DNA from: Ridgeia piscesae
Lineage: Eukaryota; Annelida; Polychaeta; Sabellida; Siboglinidae
Reading direction: 5' to 3'
DNA: 64,000 nucleotides
Assembly: GCA_025642075.2 (NCBI GenBank)
Contig: JAODUO010000643.1
Coordinates: 182,501 to 246,500, forward strand
Part shown: piece after piece, positions 13,325-59,997 of the stretch
Layout of the letters: each line of letters starts with the position of its first letter
Position numbering within the stretch: position 1 is the first letter of the stretch
The notes under the pieces: model-generated
Told to the model about the DNA's origin: nothing
Seen by the model: only the letters and a program-made list of their open reading frames with translations
The model's database searches: none
Translations under genes and position numbers: made by a program

Positions 13325-14384
13325 AATGTTGATTGATATAAAATAGCACCATTGTATAATACAAGACAATGCACAATGGAAGTTAATAAACATATACATT
13401 CAACATAATATAAACATTCAACAGATCAAGTGAACGTCATACTTTTAACTTCAACGAAGAAAACTGTTTCAGAATAAATATGCTGACTGTACACTGCACG
13501 CCTAGTTGTCTTTAAGAACCCCCAGTGTTCGTAATATTGTACAACAATGCGGCTGGTCGACCGTAAAACGCTTTATTTAGCGAGGTCGATACGTTTCCCT
13601 TCCAACCATCATTTCAGCTAATATAATTATTAAAATTACTACCCTGGCTGGTTCCGGATAATGCAACTGACATATTTCTTTAAGCTTCTAGTTACACGGT
13701 TTTAGTGTTCGTAAAACATTAAAAATACAAAACCGACCATCGCACACGTATCACGTGCTATATCGAGGAGATACCTTGCACAGTCAACACAGCTGTCCTT
13801 CCGGCTAACTTCATGCATCCCGTTGACTTCGGCATCTCCGGAACAGATGCTACGATGATGTCAATGTTGATCAAGTCGTTCATAAGGTTCTCACGCTAGT
13901 GTTAATTGCGGAGGGCCAAAAGCTCGACACCCACTTCCTTGGTCAACAATTGTCAAACATAAAATATGGTCGAACGTTATATGATGATCTGTTACGAAAC
14001 ATCGGCTGTTGCACTTTGCCCCGTTCTCCAGGGGCTGGCGTAAAGAGCGCCCAGGTATGCTGTCCTCACCTCCCGGCCGACTGCAGTGGCGTGGATTGTT
14101 ATTTGTAGGTCTACGATATTAGTCAATAATAATTTCATAGTGACCTGTTAAGTTTCTTGTCTCGATCCGAAGTCCGCCTCATCACAGTCAGCCTCAAATT
14201 GTAATACCATCCTCGCGCGTCAGTGGTCGCTGCTGCTGAATACGTCAGCACCCACCAGGCAGCTGTACTTCTGGCTGATCCATTTGCAAAACTCTGAATA
14301 GAAGTTCCGCCAATGAAATCCCCCACCAGGAATGTGGTTGTCCTGGAGTCGTGTGATAATTTTTGATGATTTCAGCCACACGTT
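13322..14384. other. Intergenic, nothing recognised
   Basis: Open frames here (for example 13899-14108 plus, 14135-14326 minus) show no domain or codon signal that I can support. Confidence 0.45.
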
Positions 14385-14660
14385 GTATCGCTGGAGCAGC
14401 GGCCTCTCAATCGGGGAACCCGGGGTCGAATTATGTGCTGTCGTGTCGAACCTTGGGCAAGTTCGTTCATTCTACGTTGCTCCAGCTTACTCTGCTATAT
14501 GAATCAGTACTTGTCTATAGGCAGTTGTGGATATGTGTGTGCGAATATATAGAGTTGCGCATTAATGTTAACGTGGCTGAATGCTTCCCAGAGAAGTCGC
14601 GATCGTGTTTGCATGAATTGGTCTGCCATGGAGTAGAGTGTAACGCGCTGAAACGCTTAA
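14385..14660 (+). mobile_element. tRNA-headed SINE, same family as 4868-5056
   Basis: A degraded tRNA-like head with a B-box-like GGGGTCGAATTATG leads into the shared body: TCGAACCTTGGGCAAGTTCG, GTTGCTCCAGCTTACTC, CTATAGGCAGTTGTGGATAT, GCTTCCCAGAGAAGTC, and GTCTGCCATGGAGTAGAGTG ending near AACGCGCTGAAACGC. This is the most complete body in the window. Confidence 0.75.
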
Positions 14661-14744
14661 ACAACCTGTTCCCAAACATAACAACATTCCGCCATATTAC
14701 GCTCGTGCTGCATTTGGTTTTGGTCAAACCAAATACGCCAAATG

Positions 14745-14825
14745 ATTTTGTTTATTGCGCTTCTGAGCTTGAATGTTCAAGGATATCTAGGTGCCATAGA
14801 AGTGTTACAATTACTTATTTACTTA
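14745..14825 (+). repeat. LINE-type 3' tail, second copy
   Basis: Diverged copy of the tail at 10670-10745, here lying just downstream of a SINE and not a recognisable LINE ORF. Confidence 0.5.
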
Positions 14826-14829
14826 CATT

Positions 14830-16829
14830 TGGACTTTCCTATATGTATCCAAGACATTCCTCAGCAAACAGTGAATGGCGAAAGCACCCTCAAAACAAAT
14901 TCAAAGCAAAAAAAAAAATTACGAAAATGTTAAGACGAGCCCGTTTAATTTAATAAAAACACAAGGCCTGAAACTATACCTTTCCCCGGAAGATCCAGGC
15001 AAGTTATCTACACAAGACTGGATATATGCTGGCCCTAAGCAAAAGAATCGATCCCGTGATGTCGTGGCATTACTTAGACAAACGTCAAACGCGCCACCCA
15101 CGTAGCGTGATTGTTCACTTACGTGTACACGACGTGATGACGTCATTACCGCAACTCGCTACAATAATAATAATTATGGTGGCATTACAGCGAGAGAATC
15201 GGTCACAGCACCGACTTTTCGCGGTGATTCCGAACACAAACCACTGAGGACATATGCCCAGGCAGTCAGTCTAATAACAGTTTCTTCCAGTAGGGGATAC
15301 CAGGGCCAGTTGTCACGTGAGATATAGTTGCCTCCAGTATTTCCCTAGAGAGCGAATGTATGCAGGTTGTCAGTTGTCACTGCAGTGACCATTTAGAAGG
15401 CACAACCCTCCATTTGTAATGTCAAGTTTCGCGACGGAATATTGTCGACGTGTTCCCGTTTTTTGTTTTTTTCAAATTCGTAAGTAAAACACCGAGATGC
15501 TACACTTTATAACATAGTACCGAATAACATTCCATTTTGTGTGAAGAGATTATTGTGTCGAATGAGAATGATTGTAATTTATATACAAAGATATACCGCT
15601 GATTAAAGTTATTTTATCAACAACAAATCTTACGCAACTGTTACAGACAAAGGTGAAAATGAAATGTGTTCAACCACCCCCAGTTTCCCCTACTGTCACA
15701 CACAGTATGGTTTCACTAGAAACACCGAGGTAACTGCAGCAGTTATATGCTACGCTACGCTACGCTTGCTACGCTATAAAAATATTGTTGAAAATTATTT
15801 TAATAAAAAGTTATCCGGAACAGACAAACATTCGCATACATTTTATAGAGCAGAAGCAAGCCAGCTTACCCGGTTCAACACGTAAGCATTATACAATGCA
15901 CACAGTTCGACATATTATAGTCCTTCTATAATATAGTAAGTCAATGTGCGACATGTGTCTTGTTCCACATCTCGCCCTCGGCCACACTAGGCCTAGAATC
16001 AAATTCTGCGTCGCACCTCGACTTCGGTTATTTATAGTTAGTCGAGGTCTAGGTCAATATAGGTATAACTGTAGTATTCAAAGTTCGAGTTAACAAAGAT
16101 GCACTGCATTATATACTATTTATGTTACATAACACTTGATATGCAAATGTACCGACGACAATCTTCAAATGTCAATGTGATATCCAGATGATTAGAGTCT
16201 AGGTTACGTGTTCATGTATTGTTTGGTTGAATTACTATGGCTCCATATGACGTTGGCATTTTAATTTTGAGGCCGTTTCAAACTTTGTGAACTTGCTGTG
16301 GGGGATAGACATGTAGTAGAGAAGTCCATGCCATGGACAACCAAGTATTTTGCGGACGACACCGGAACAATAGTGTATAGCTCAGTCAGACGTATCTAGG
16401 CACATTATTTTAGCAATAAAAATACAAAACAGAGGCTACCCTGATATTTTAAATAGGCCCGGTAAGTAGGCCTATAAAGGCGGTAACATAAAGTATAATT
16501 GTTATACATTATAATACATCCCACTCGTACCAATGACAGTCTTTCTTAGATGACATTTCTTACATAACATAATATAATATGTATGGATGCGTAATTTTAA
16601 TATCAAAATATGTATTATTGTTTTGATTTATCGCTGAAAATAGCTAATATGTCCCCATCTTACATTATCGATATGTTTACATTTTTATATGAAAATTGAA
16701 CTTAAGTTATGACATAACTAATAATAGATCTATGTGACTATGGTGTGTTATATAACACCCTTCCCATTCTCTTTCATCGTATATATCGGCAATAAGTTAC
16801 TTAACTTAACTATTAATCGCGTGCTGTGG
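14830..16829. other. Intergenic, nothing recognised
   Basis: AT-rich sequence upstream of the LONRF CpG-rich region, with no supported gene. Confidence 0.45.
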
Positions 16830-17293
16830 CCCGGGTGTGGCGCGATCAATTTTCCCCGTGCCTGAAACACGTAGACGCCGAGATGTAATTAAATGCCAAG
16901 GTATGTCCTTAGATAAGTCGATCCGAGGCACACGTGAGCCAGTGAAAACCGCGATGAAAGCGAACTTACTACATAAATTATTTATTCATGAGTTCGACGA
17001 GCGAGCGACGCGCAAAACGTGCTCTGCGTCTGCGAGTACGCGCCGTCAGTCGACTGACGAGGTCAAGGCGACGTCACGTGGCGCGTTATACAACACGTGC
17101 GGGGCGGTATTCCCAGCTGGCTACGCGTAAGCGCCAGTGACAAGGTCAGAACTGTGTTGGTACGGCATGAATGAACTGGCGGTAAGTGTCGTGGGTGAAT
17201 AGCCCATCTCGCTGTCCCTAGCCAGCCCGCGTTGACTTACGATGGTCGAACTGGGGGCCGAGCGGTCTGGGAGCTGGAACGTTGGTTTTTGTC
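16830..17293 (+). promoter_or_regulatory. CpG-rich probable promoter/5' UTR of LONRF
   Basis: By eye, CpG density rises sharply here and stays high through exon 1, against AT-rich flanks. It contains a perfect 14-bp palindrome GTCAGTCGACTGAC (17045-17058) and a CRE-like plus E-box overlap GACGTCACGTG (17070-17080). Strong donor-like sequences occur at 16901-16906 (gtatgt) and 17182 (gtaagt), so an upstream non-coding exon is possible. The transcription start cannot be placed. Confidence 0.5.
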
Positions 17294-50368
<33,075 letters not shown>

Positions 50369-50830
50369 TGTGCTATAGATTAATCGAACTAGTTCAAAAT
50401 AGGCCAGACATGAATTTGGTTGGAATTGAGTTTAATGGTGACGAACGTGTAAAGTGTTTGGCATGAGGCCCGATTAGAATCGAGCTGAATGTCTACGGAA
50501 GTGCCAGCTGTGGTAGATTGAAGATGTGGTTGATATCTTGTGGCTATTACGCATAAGGACAATCTTCGAGAGAGTGTGTGGATGCTGGCTGGAAGTGCCA
50601 CTGCAGTATTACCTATGGTTGAGATGCTCTGGTATAACCAGTTGTGTTGTGTTTAACACAGAAACAGTTGCTGATTGGTGGTTGGCGAGTCGGACATATG
50701 CAGTACTATTGCAAAGCGATAATTTTGAGTTACAGCGACTCTTATCTGCGTTCCTTCTAAAGGACGCCAAAAGAATGCTATTTATGCCATCATCGGAATA
50801 TCCGGAAGAACTTTGTAGAGATTGTTCGGG

Positions 50831-50836
50831 AATAAA
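50831..50836 (+). promoter_or_regulatory. Candidate poly(A) signal AATAAA (proximal)
   Basis: This is a canonical hexamer 463 nt after the LONRF stop. Use is unproven. Confidence 0.25.
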
Positions 50837-51969
50837 TTTGTACAGAAATGAAGAACAGCATTTACCGAGTAAGTTGTGTGTCTAAGTCATTAGGCAGCAC
50901 GTGACACGTTGACACTACTGTATTGAATCCACATGGTCATATTTCTATGTTGTGAAACAAGTCCAAGATTATGTTACACTGACCAGATCATGCAACATGT
51001 TTTAGGTTGACACATTATTCTGGCAAACTATCTTAGTAATACATTCCTTGTTAACCTTTGTCGAGTTTATTTTTAACTCTTCTGTCATGTTATTTAGGGC
51101 ACACTGCACACTCCTTTCATGCTCTGTTTTTTAATTCCATTTCATCAATATGAGTTCCTACTTCGTCCATCCATTTCAGGTTTCACGTTTTCACATGTGC
51201 ATGCGCTGTCAAAATTATCACCCTCATTCTTCTTAACATTTCGTTTTGTTCCACTGTATGTAATAAGACGTTGTACTATACATTTTCTGCTCTGTCTGTT
51301 CGTTATGAGCACTGACCTGTTTCGTTCATTCTTTGCCAAAGTGAAAATGTATCATTATTAAGTCTCTCAGAACAACATCTGATTCTGGTTATCCTTGATG
51401 TAAATGTATAGTAAATGTATTGAACTCAAGAATTTATGACACAAATGCAAGCCTGAGGAGGAAAACTAATTATTTATCTGAATTAATGTAGCTGTAAAAA
51501 TGTTTTAGTATTGGTCGGAAGAAAATCTAGGTCATCTTTGCAAAGTAAAATTACTCAGAAAATACTTGAATGCCAATTCACCCACCCAAAAAAATTTCTA
51601 CTACGAAAATCATAAAAGAAAGTCCCGCCTACCTAACCTACAATTTTAGAAAATAATACACCAGCAAACACAAATGTTATTCTGAAAGGCTTTATTGAAA
51701 TAGATATTAACATATCGTCAAATGGTGTTCTTCTGAAAAGAATATGATCTCAATTAGTATGCCTATTGAGGTGCATTTGAAGAACTGATCTCATGTGCGT
51801 TAGCGATGTTTCAACATTTTCAAAACAATTAAAGGTTGTGGGAAAATGTTTTATGCCAGTGTTAAGGGTAATCTGTCACTCCCGGGATTTATTAGCATTT
51901 ATTTATGATTATTGCTGTTAATGTTGCAGCACCTTGTATATAAATTATGTGGCCTGCCAAAGTGTGTTT

Positions 51970-51975
51970 AATAAA
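51970..51975 (+). promoter_or_regulatory. Candidate poly(A) signal AATAAA (distal)
   Basis: This is a canonical hexamer about 1.6 kb after the stop, followed within about 35 bp by a T/G-containing stretch. It is an alternative end of the LONRF transcript; use is unproven. Confidence 0.3.
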
Positions 51976-51990
51976 CTGACATGCAAATGT

Positions 51991-54300
51991 TTCACTGGAC
52001 TGATGGTTTAATTTTTAAATCTAACTCATTCATTCCTGTACCTTTTGTGAACAAAATTACACTTACAAATTCTATAAAGTCTGTCAATTGTACGTTGTTT
52101 GTTTCCAACTTATGACAACAAATCTAACAAATATAATATTCACAATGACAGGCTAGCTTAATTGCACAAACTTGGTTTTGGTGATATTCTCAGAAAAGAT
52201 TTTTTACCAAACGCAGCCAATAGTAAGCAAACTGTCTGACTTGCTTTATGCTCAAAGTCAACTATTTTAAATGATTTATTCTTATTAGGCTGATTGTACA
52301 TATCACTTGACTGTTGACAAATGTTGACATCAATGACTGATTAGAACTGGGCTAGGTCAGTTTGATAATAAAAAATATTTTAAAATGTCTTTTCTACGCT
52401 GTTGCAAATTTTGAATATTTTAGAAATTGTTGCGCATCGTCAGCCAAGTTTGTGTCCTATAGAGGCCACTGTAGACGAGTTGTATATGTATGTAGCTTTC
52501 GTATTGTAAACTGTGATATGTGTTTTTTTGGGGGACATTGGGAGAATCCAGAAACGTAGAACATCTTTAAAATGATGTGTGTTTGTGCGTATGTGATTGA
52601 GAAATGTTGTAAATGAATATAGAGACTACTGTAGTTTGAAGTGACCTTGTGTTTGGACGATGTGGGCATTCGGTCTGTGCATGTCTCCTTGTACAGTGTT
52701 AAATATCACTGATGTTGGCGTCAGTAAAATGATGTTATATTAGATTCCTGCATTTGTTTTTTATATGACAAATTAGCAGAGATAATATACAGCGATTATT
52801 GAAAGGTCCACGTTAAAATGTCTGTTTCCATTTCAGAACTCTAAATCTAACACCACAATTTTATACTACATGTTTTTTCTGTCAGAAATTGTTTTGACGG
52901 ACAGTATTTGTTATTTTACAGACAAATTAGCTGATGAAAAATATTTTACTTTCAGTTGTGAAGATTGATCATTTATTGTCATACAATATTATGTTTTACA
53001 TTGTAGCCAAACATACTTTCTAAAACATTACATGTAACATATTTTGTAGGTGTTATTTTTTTTAACAATCACAATGTCTCCACTGATTTTTTAAGCCATT
53101 TCAAATCTTATTTGTGAAAAAGGAAACGCCAAGTATGTTTTGATTTTGGGAAAGGGTCGAGTTATAAAACTTTCCAATGGCCGTAACGTTTTAACTTTTC
53201 AACATTGTTAAGAGAGCATACACTGCCCCACACCTTCACTGGACCTTTAATGCCCTTTGTGATTTACAAAGCTTGTTGAGAATGCAGCTTCAATTACTGT
53301 AATGTCTATAAAACAGTCAATCAATTTAGCAAAAAAATCGCAGTGCCATCATTAAAGAGATAGGTTTGAACCTTGGCAAGTTCCCAGGACCAAGAACCAA
53401 CCGACATATATCCAACGAGAATCAGGGTAGTGTGTGTGTATTTCAGACATAAACAAACAAGGTTCAAGGATCTCTCAGTAGACCTCCCATACTCCTTTTT
53501 ACAAGGACCTCCTTGCCCTTAGATACTCTACACATAATATATATTTGGATAAAAAGCTGACAATTGGACAAAAAAATGGGGTTTATTGAAAGTCCAACAT
53601 TTTTTCCATGCATTGATGTATATGGAAGAATGGCTTCCTTGTTATATAATAATCTACGCTGTTCCTTGTCTAATGCTACGTTTTCCCTATTTGTAATTTT
53701 GTTATTTAGAAAATATTTCTATCAATATTTTCATAATCGTTACATTTCTTGAGAACGGGCATTTCATCTCTTAATTATGATGTATCTGTGGTTGTGAAAC
53801 CACGTCATGGTTGGCGTTTCTCTTCCTTCACTGTCGAGTGAATATTTTATTTTACTGTGAACAGACAGGAAATCCAAGCAACATTAACTGCACTTACTGC
53901 CATATGCGTGCATGCATGATGTTTCATATTGCCCTGGATGTATGTGGCATTATACACTTATTCACATGTGTAATTTTACATTACATGCTGACATGTAATT
54001 TACATTACACATGTCGGCAAGTCGATTTATCACACCCCTAATGTCAGTAATGATCTGTGTGGAATTTCAACAATTGTCAAAGAAACTAGTCTATGGTTGA
54101 AAACTAGCTAAACATAATCTGCCATGTTCCATTTCCCACTGAGTTGTTTCTTTGTTGGGAAATTACAGCCTGTCTTCCCTCTGGTTACTACGTACCTAGT
54201 CCCTCCTCGCGCAGAAACAAAAACTAGTCTCTGTTTATACGTGGTTGACAGGAGTGAGACTTGTCACGTTTCTTCTGCCCCAGTTTGTCTCTTATTTACA
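51991..54300. other. Downstream intergenic, nothing firm
   Basis: AT-rich. A short inverted pair (AAAGGTCCA at 52802, TGGACCTTT near 53239) might mark a small MITE. No supported gene. Confidence 0.4.
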
Positions 54301-57300
54301 CTAGTGCAGCTGTGTCATAGCTAACTAGTACAACACCTGTGTCGTAACTAACTAGTACAACACCTGTGTTGTAATAACTAGTACAACACCTGTGTCGTAG
54401 CTAACTAGTACAACACCTGTGTCGTAGCTAACTAGTACAACACCTGTGTCGTAGCTATCTAGTACAACACCTGTGTCGTAGCTAACTAGTACAACACCTG
54501 TGTCGTAGCTAACTAGTACAACACCTGTGTCGTAGCTAACTAGTACAACACCTGTGTCGTAGCTAACTAGTACAACACCTGTGTCGTAACTAACTAGTAC
54601 AACACCTGTGTCGTAACTAACTAGTACAACACCTGTACAACACCTGTGTCGTAACTAACTAGTACAACACCTGTGTCGTAACTAACTAGTACAACACCTG
54701 TGTAGAAAAAGCCCTTTAACAAAAGTACAACCCCTTTTTTTGGGGTGTCGAAACCCCCTTTAAACAAAAGTACAACACCTGTTTTAAAAAACCCCAAAAA
54801 AAAAGAAAAGTACAACACCTGTGGAAACAAACCCCAAAAAAAGAAACAACAACCTGTGTCGTAGCTAACTAGTACAACACCTGTGTCGTAACTAACTAGT
54901 ACAACACCTGTGTGGTAGCTAACTAGTACAAAAAAAACCTTTAAAAATAAACTAACTATTACAACACCTGTGTGTAACTAACTAGTACAACACCTTTTAC
55001 AACAACCCCTGTGTCTTAGCTAACTAGTACAACACCTGTTTTTCGAAACCCCCTTTAAAACTAGTTAACAACACCTGTTTTTGAAAACTAACCTTATTTT
55101 AAACAAAAAAACCCTTGTGAAAACTAACAAATTACAACACCTGTGTGTAGCTAACTGGTAAACACCTGTGTGCAAACTAGTACAACACCTGTGTCGGGGG
55201 CTTTTTTTTAAACACCTGTGTCTAGCAAACTTTTACAACACCTTGCTTAAAAAATTCCCAACACCTGTGTCAAAGAAACTATCAAACCTTTGTGGTATCT
55301 AATTACAACACCTGTGCAGCAAACTAGTACAACACCTTGCGTGGGCAAACTAGTACAACACCTTGGAAACAAACTAGTACAACACCTTTTCGTAACTATC
55401 TTTTTAAACATTGTAGAAACCTATATTACAACACCTGTGTCGTAGCTATCTATTACCCCTTTTGTGCAAACTAGTACAAAACCTTTTTGGGAAAATCTAG
55501 TACAACATGGGGCTTAGCAAACTAGTACAACACCTGTGTGAAACAAACTAGTACAACACCGTTCGTACAAACTAGTACAACACCTGTGTCGTAACAAACT
55601 AGTACAACACCTGTGTGTAACTAACTAGTACAACACCTTTTCGTAGCAAACTAGTACAACACCTTTTGGTAGCTAACTAGTACAACACCTGTGTGTAACT
55701 AACTAGTACAACACCTTTTTAAAAACTAACTAGTACAACACCGTTCGAAACTAACTAGTACAACCCCTGTGTCTAGCTAACTAGTACAACACCTTTTGGG
55801 GCGTAGCTAACTAGTACAACACCTGTGTCGTATATCTAGTACAACACCTGTGTAGAAACTAACAAATTACAACATTTAAATAGCAAATTTACAACACCTG
55901 TGTCTTAATAACTAGTACAACACTGTGTCGAAACAAACTAGTACAACACCTGTGTCGTAGCAAACTAGTACAACATTTTTAAAACCAAACTAGTACAACA
56001 CCTGTGTGTAGCTATCTACTATTGTGTAGCTATCTAGTACAACCCCTTTTTGAAACAAAATTAAAACACCGTGCGTAGCAAACTAGGTAAACACCTGTGT
56101 CGAAACAAACTAGTACAACACCTGTGTATTTTTAGCTATCTAGTACAACACCTGTGTGAAAAACAAACTTTACAACACCTTTCCTTCTATCAAAATCAAC
56201 ACCTTTTTGAAACACAAATTAAAAAACACCTGTTGTAGCAAACAAATTCAACCCCTTTTAGTAATAGCTACAGTACAACACCTTTTTGTAGCTAACTAGT
56301 ACAACACCTGTGTGTAACAAACTAGTACAACACCTGTGTGGGTAGCAAACTAGTACAACACCTGTGTTTTAAAACAAACTAGTACAACACCGTGTCTTAG
56401 CAAACTGGGTACAACACCTGGTTTTAACTAACAAATAAAAAACCTTTCTTAGGTAACTGGAACCAAAGTGAAACTAACTAGTACAACACCTGTGTGAAAC
56501 CTAACTAGTACAACACCTGTGTCTGTTTAACTGGTACAACACCTGTTAATTAGCAAACCTATTTTAAACCTTTGAAACAACTAGTACAACACCTGTTTTG
56601 TTTAGCAAACTAGTACAACACCTGTGTGAAACAAACTAGTACAACACCTGTGGTAACTAACTAGTACAACACCTGTTGTAGCAAACCAAATTAAACACCT
56701 ATTAAAAAAGTAGCTATCTTTCAACACCTGTGTAATTGTAATTACAACACCTGTGTCTTAGCTATCTAGTACAACACCTGTGTATAGCTATCAAATTACA
56801 ACCCTGTGTTTAGCTATCTAGTACAACACCTGTTAGAAACTATCAAATTTTTTGTGTAAGTAACAAACAATTACAACACCTTTATTATTTATCAAAATAC
56901 AACACCCTTTGAAAACTATCAAATTACAACACCTGTGTCAAAAAACAAACCCTTTTTTGTGTTTGCCCCCTAAAATTTTTTTAGTACAACACCTGTGTAG
57001 TAACAAACTAGTACAACACCTGTGTCGTAGCTATCAAGTAAAACCCCCATTTAAAAACATTACAACACCTTTTGGGTAGCTAACAATTACAACCCTTTTT
57101 TTAACAAACAAATTACAACACCTGTGTTGAAACTAACTATTTACAACACCTGTTATTGAAAACTAGTACAACACCTGTGTAGTAACTAACTAGTACAACA
57201 CCTGTGTCGTAGCTAACAAAAGTACAACACCTGTGTTTTTCAAACAAAGTACAACACCTGTGCCTTACTAACTAGTACAACACCTGTTTGCTAACTAGTA

Positions 57301-59047
57301 CAACCCCGGGTGTCGTACCAAACAAATTACAACACCTTTTGTGGAAACTATCCCCCTTACAACCCCTTTGTTTTGAAACTAACTAGTACAACCCCTTTAA
57401 TGGTTTTTCTAGTACAACACCTGTCGTAGCTAACAAATTACAACAATTTCATTTAATAAATACAAAAATTAATGCTTCCTAACAAATTCAACACCTGTAT
57501 TAAATGCAAACCTATACAACACCTGTGTTTCTAACAAATTCAACCCCGGTTTTCCCTAACTAGTACAACACCTGTTGGGGTATTTTTATTACAACACCTG
57601 TGTGTAGCAAACCTAGTACAACACCTGTGTCTTGCAAACTAGTAAAACCCTGTGTCGTAGCAAACTAGTACAACCCCTGTGTCGAAACTAACTAAAACAT
57701 TTTAAATTTTTCTTCTAATTAAACTTTACCTTGTCATTGCCCTTCTTTTTTCCCAAATTTAAAAAAATTTTTAACAACCCAAAAAATTTTTAAAAGTTTA
57801 AAATTTATACAACTGTGTTTTCTTACAAAGGTAAAAATTTGGGCAATAAAAATTTAAAAAAATTTAGGCTATCTAGTACAACACCTGTGTGTGGCTATCT
57901 GTACAACACCATGTTTTTTAAAATTTTAACCTACCAAAAATTAAAACAAACAACAACCATTGTGTAGCTATCTAGTACAACCCCTTTATGTAACTATCAA
58001 ATCAACACCTGTGTCGTAACTAACTAGTACAACACCTGTTTTGTAGCTATCTAGAAACAACACCTGTGCCTTAGCTAACTAGTACAACACCTTTTCGTAA
58101 CTAAAAATTACAACACCTGTGTCGAAATACCCAAAATTACAACACCTGTGTCGTAACAACTAGTACAACACCTTTTCGTAGCTAACAAATTAAAAAACAC
58201 CTGTGTTGAAACCCAATAGTACAACACCTGTGTTGTAACTAACTAGTACAACACCTGTGTCGTAGCTAACTAGTACAACACCTGTGTCGTAGCTAACTAG
58301 TACAACACCTGTGTCGTAACTAACTAGTACAACACCTGTGTCGTTGCTAACTAGTACAACACCTGTGTCGTAGCTAACTAGTACAACACCTGTGTCATTG
58401 CTAACTAGTACAACACTGGTGTCGTACCTAACTAGTACAACACCTGTGTCGTAGCTATCTAGTACAACACCTGTGTCGTAACTAACTAGTACAACACCTG
58501 TGTCGTAGCTAACTAGTACAACACCTGTGTCGTAGCTAACTAGTACAACACCTGTGTCGTAGCTAACTAGTACAACACCTGTGTCGTAGCTAACTAGTAC
58601 AACACCTGTGTCGTAGCTAACTAGTACAACACCTTTTCCATTGTCTGGGCCAACACCTGTGTCGTACCTAACTAGTACAACACCTTTTCTTAAATATCTA
58701 GTACAACACCTGTGTCGTAACTAACTAGTACAACACCTGTGTCGTAGCTAACTAGTACAACACCTGTGTCGTAGCTATCTAGTACAACACCTGTGTCGTA
58801 ACTAACTAGTACAACACCTGTGTCGTAGCTAACTAGTACAACACCTGTGTCGTAGCTAACTAGTACAACACCTGTGTCGTAGCTATCTAGTACAACACCT
58901 GTGTCGTAACTAACTAGTACAACAGCTGCGTTGCAGCTGTCTAATACAACAGATGCATCATAGCTATTATAACTAGTACAACAGCTGCATTGTCATAGCT
59001 AACTAGTATAACAGCTGTTTCGTAGCTATCTAGTACAACAGCTGTGT
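54301..59047. repeat. 27-bp satellite array, about 4.7 kb
   Basis: The unit is TAGTACAACACCTGTGTCGT plus AGCTAAC (27 bp). It is clean at 54301-54705 and about 58230-58920. Edge variants carry CAGCTGTGTC or CAGCTGCATTG at both ends. The middle (about 54706-58225) is strongly degraded with homopolymer insertions. All frames contain stops, so it is non-coding. Confidence 0.95.
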
Positions 59048-59286
59048 CAGGGATAATCCATCTGCGCTGGGGCTCTTAAACACACATGGCCCGCCACGCG
59101 GATGGTATAAAAACATAAAACAGATACCGTACTAAACGACGAGACGTCTGAGTTTGAGCAAGATCTGTGCGCGTTTGGTTCCACGGGGGGGGGGGTGTGT
59201 GCCCAGCTCCTATCTAACAGCTCTGGCTGTGTCAGTGACCCTTGTGTAATGTTGGGGCAGCTGTGTTTTTTGCCAGAGGGCACTGT

Positions 59287-59520
59287 TGGGTGGTTCATCT
59301 CTCTGTCTCTGTTCATTTGGTTTTTCGTTCTTCTTTTTCTCTCCCTCTTTCCCTCTCTCCCTCCCTCTCATTCCTCCCTCTCCTCCATTCCAAGCTCTTT
59401 CCCTCCGTAAGTGTCTCCTTCACTCCCTCCTAGATACCCCTTCCTTCCTCTCAGGCTCTCTCTCCAATCAATCTCCCTCCCTTCCCCCTCCCCATATACC
59501 TCCCTCCATAGCTTCTCCAC
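59287..59520. repeat. CT/CCT-rich low-complexity tract
   Basis: Pyrimidine-rich sequence of TCTCCCTC type. A G-tract lies just upstream near 59184-59195. Confidence 0.85.
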
Positions 59521-59819
59521 TCCTCACACCGCAAAACTCAGTTACAGTGGCGCCACATGGTGGACAAAGAACCAACAATAGTCTATGACTGAGATAGGCG
59601 TCTAGTAGGACCAACCACAGCTACCTTGCTTCTAAAGTGATCTGAGAGAACACTGCCTAGTACAATACTCTGAACATGGTCATCGGAAAGCACGGAGTAA
59701 ACATAGTGTCAGAACTTGTGCAAATATTTGTGGACACAATATTATAAAAGAACAAAACAACCGAAATCCTGCCTCCGAAAAGACCACCGAGTCCGCTACA
59801 TGCAACTTCATATACTAAC

Positions 59820-59997
59820 ATGCACGCATGCACGCACGCACGCACACATGCACGCATGCATGTACGCACACACACACACACATGCATGCACATACGCACA
59901 AACAGGCACATGCACAGTTGCACACACGTTCACACACACACGCACGCACGCACGCACACGCACAGACACACACACACACAGTCACACGCACAGCCGA
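59820..59997. repeat. CACG/CA simple repeat
   Basis: Mixed ATGCACGC and CACACA repeats. Overlapping His/Thr-rich frames are spurious. Confidence 0.9.

Larger units (their letters stand above)
50369..51990 (+). other. Probable 3' UTR of LONRF
   Basis: No repeat is evident and there is no other credible coding exon here. An open frame without ATG (starting GTG at 50526, ending 50885) encodes about 119 residues with no recognised domain, and I do not call it a gene. Candidate poly(A) signals AATAAA lie at 50831-50836 and 51970-51975. Confidence 0.4.

Noticed and set aside
16837..17130. 97-codon plus frame upstream of LONRF
   Set aside because: It has no ATG at its start and no domain, and lies in the CpG-rich promoter/5' UTR; not joined in frame to exon 1.
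17182..17293. Upstream LONRF mini-exon using the gtaagt at 17182
   Set aside because: The only acceptor before the ATG would leave an intron of about 40 bp; noted only as a possible non-coding donor.
54301..59047. CRISPR-like array
   Set aside because: The units are contiguous 27-bp tandem repeats without spacers, in a eukaryotic genome.
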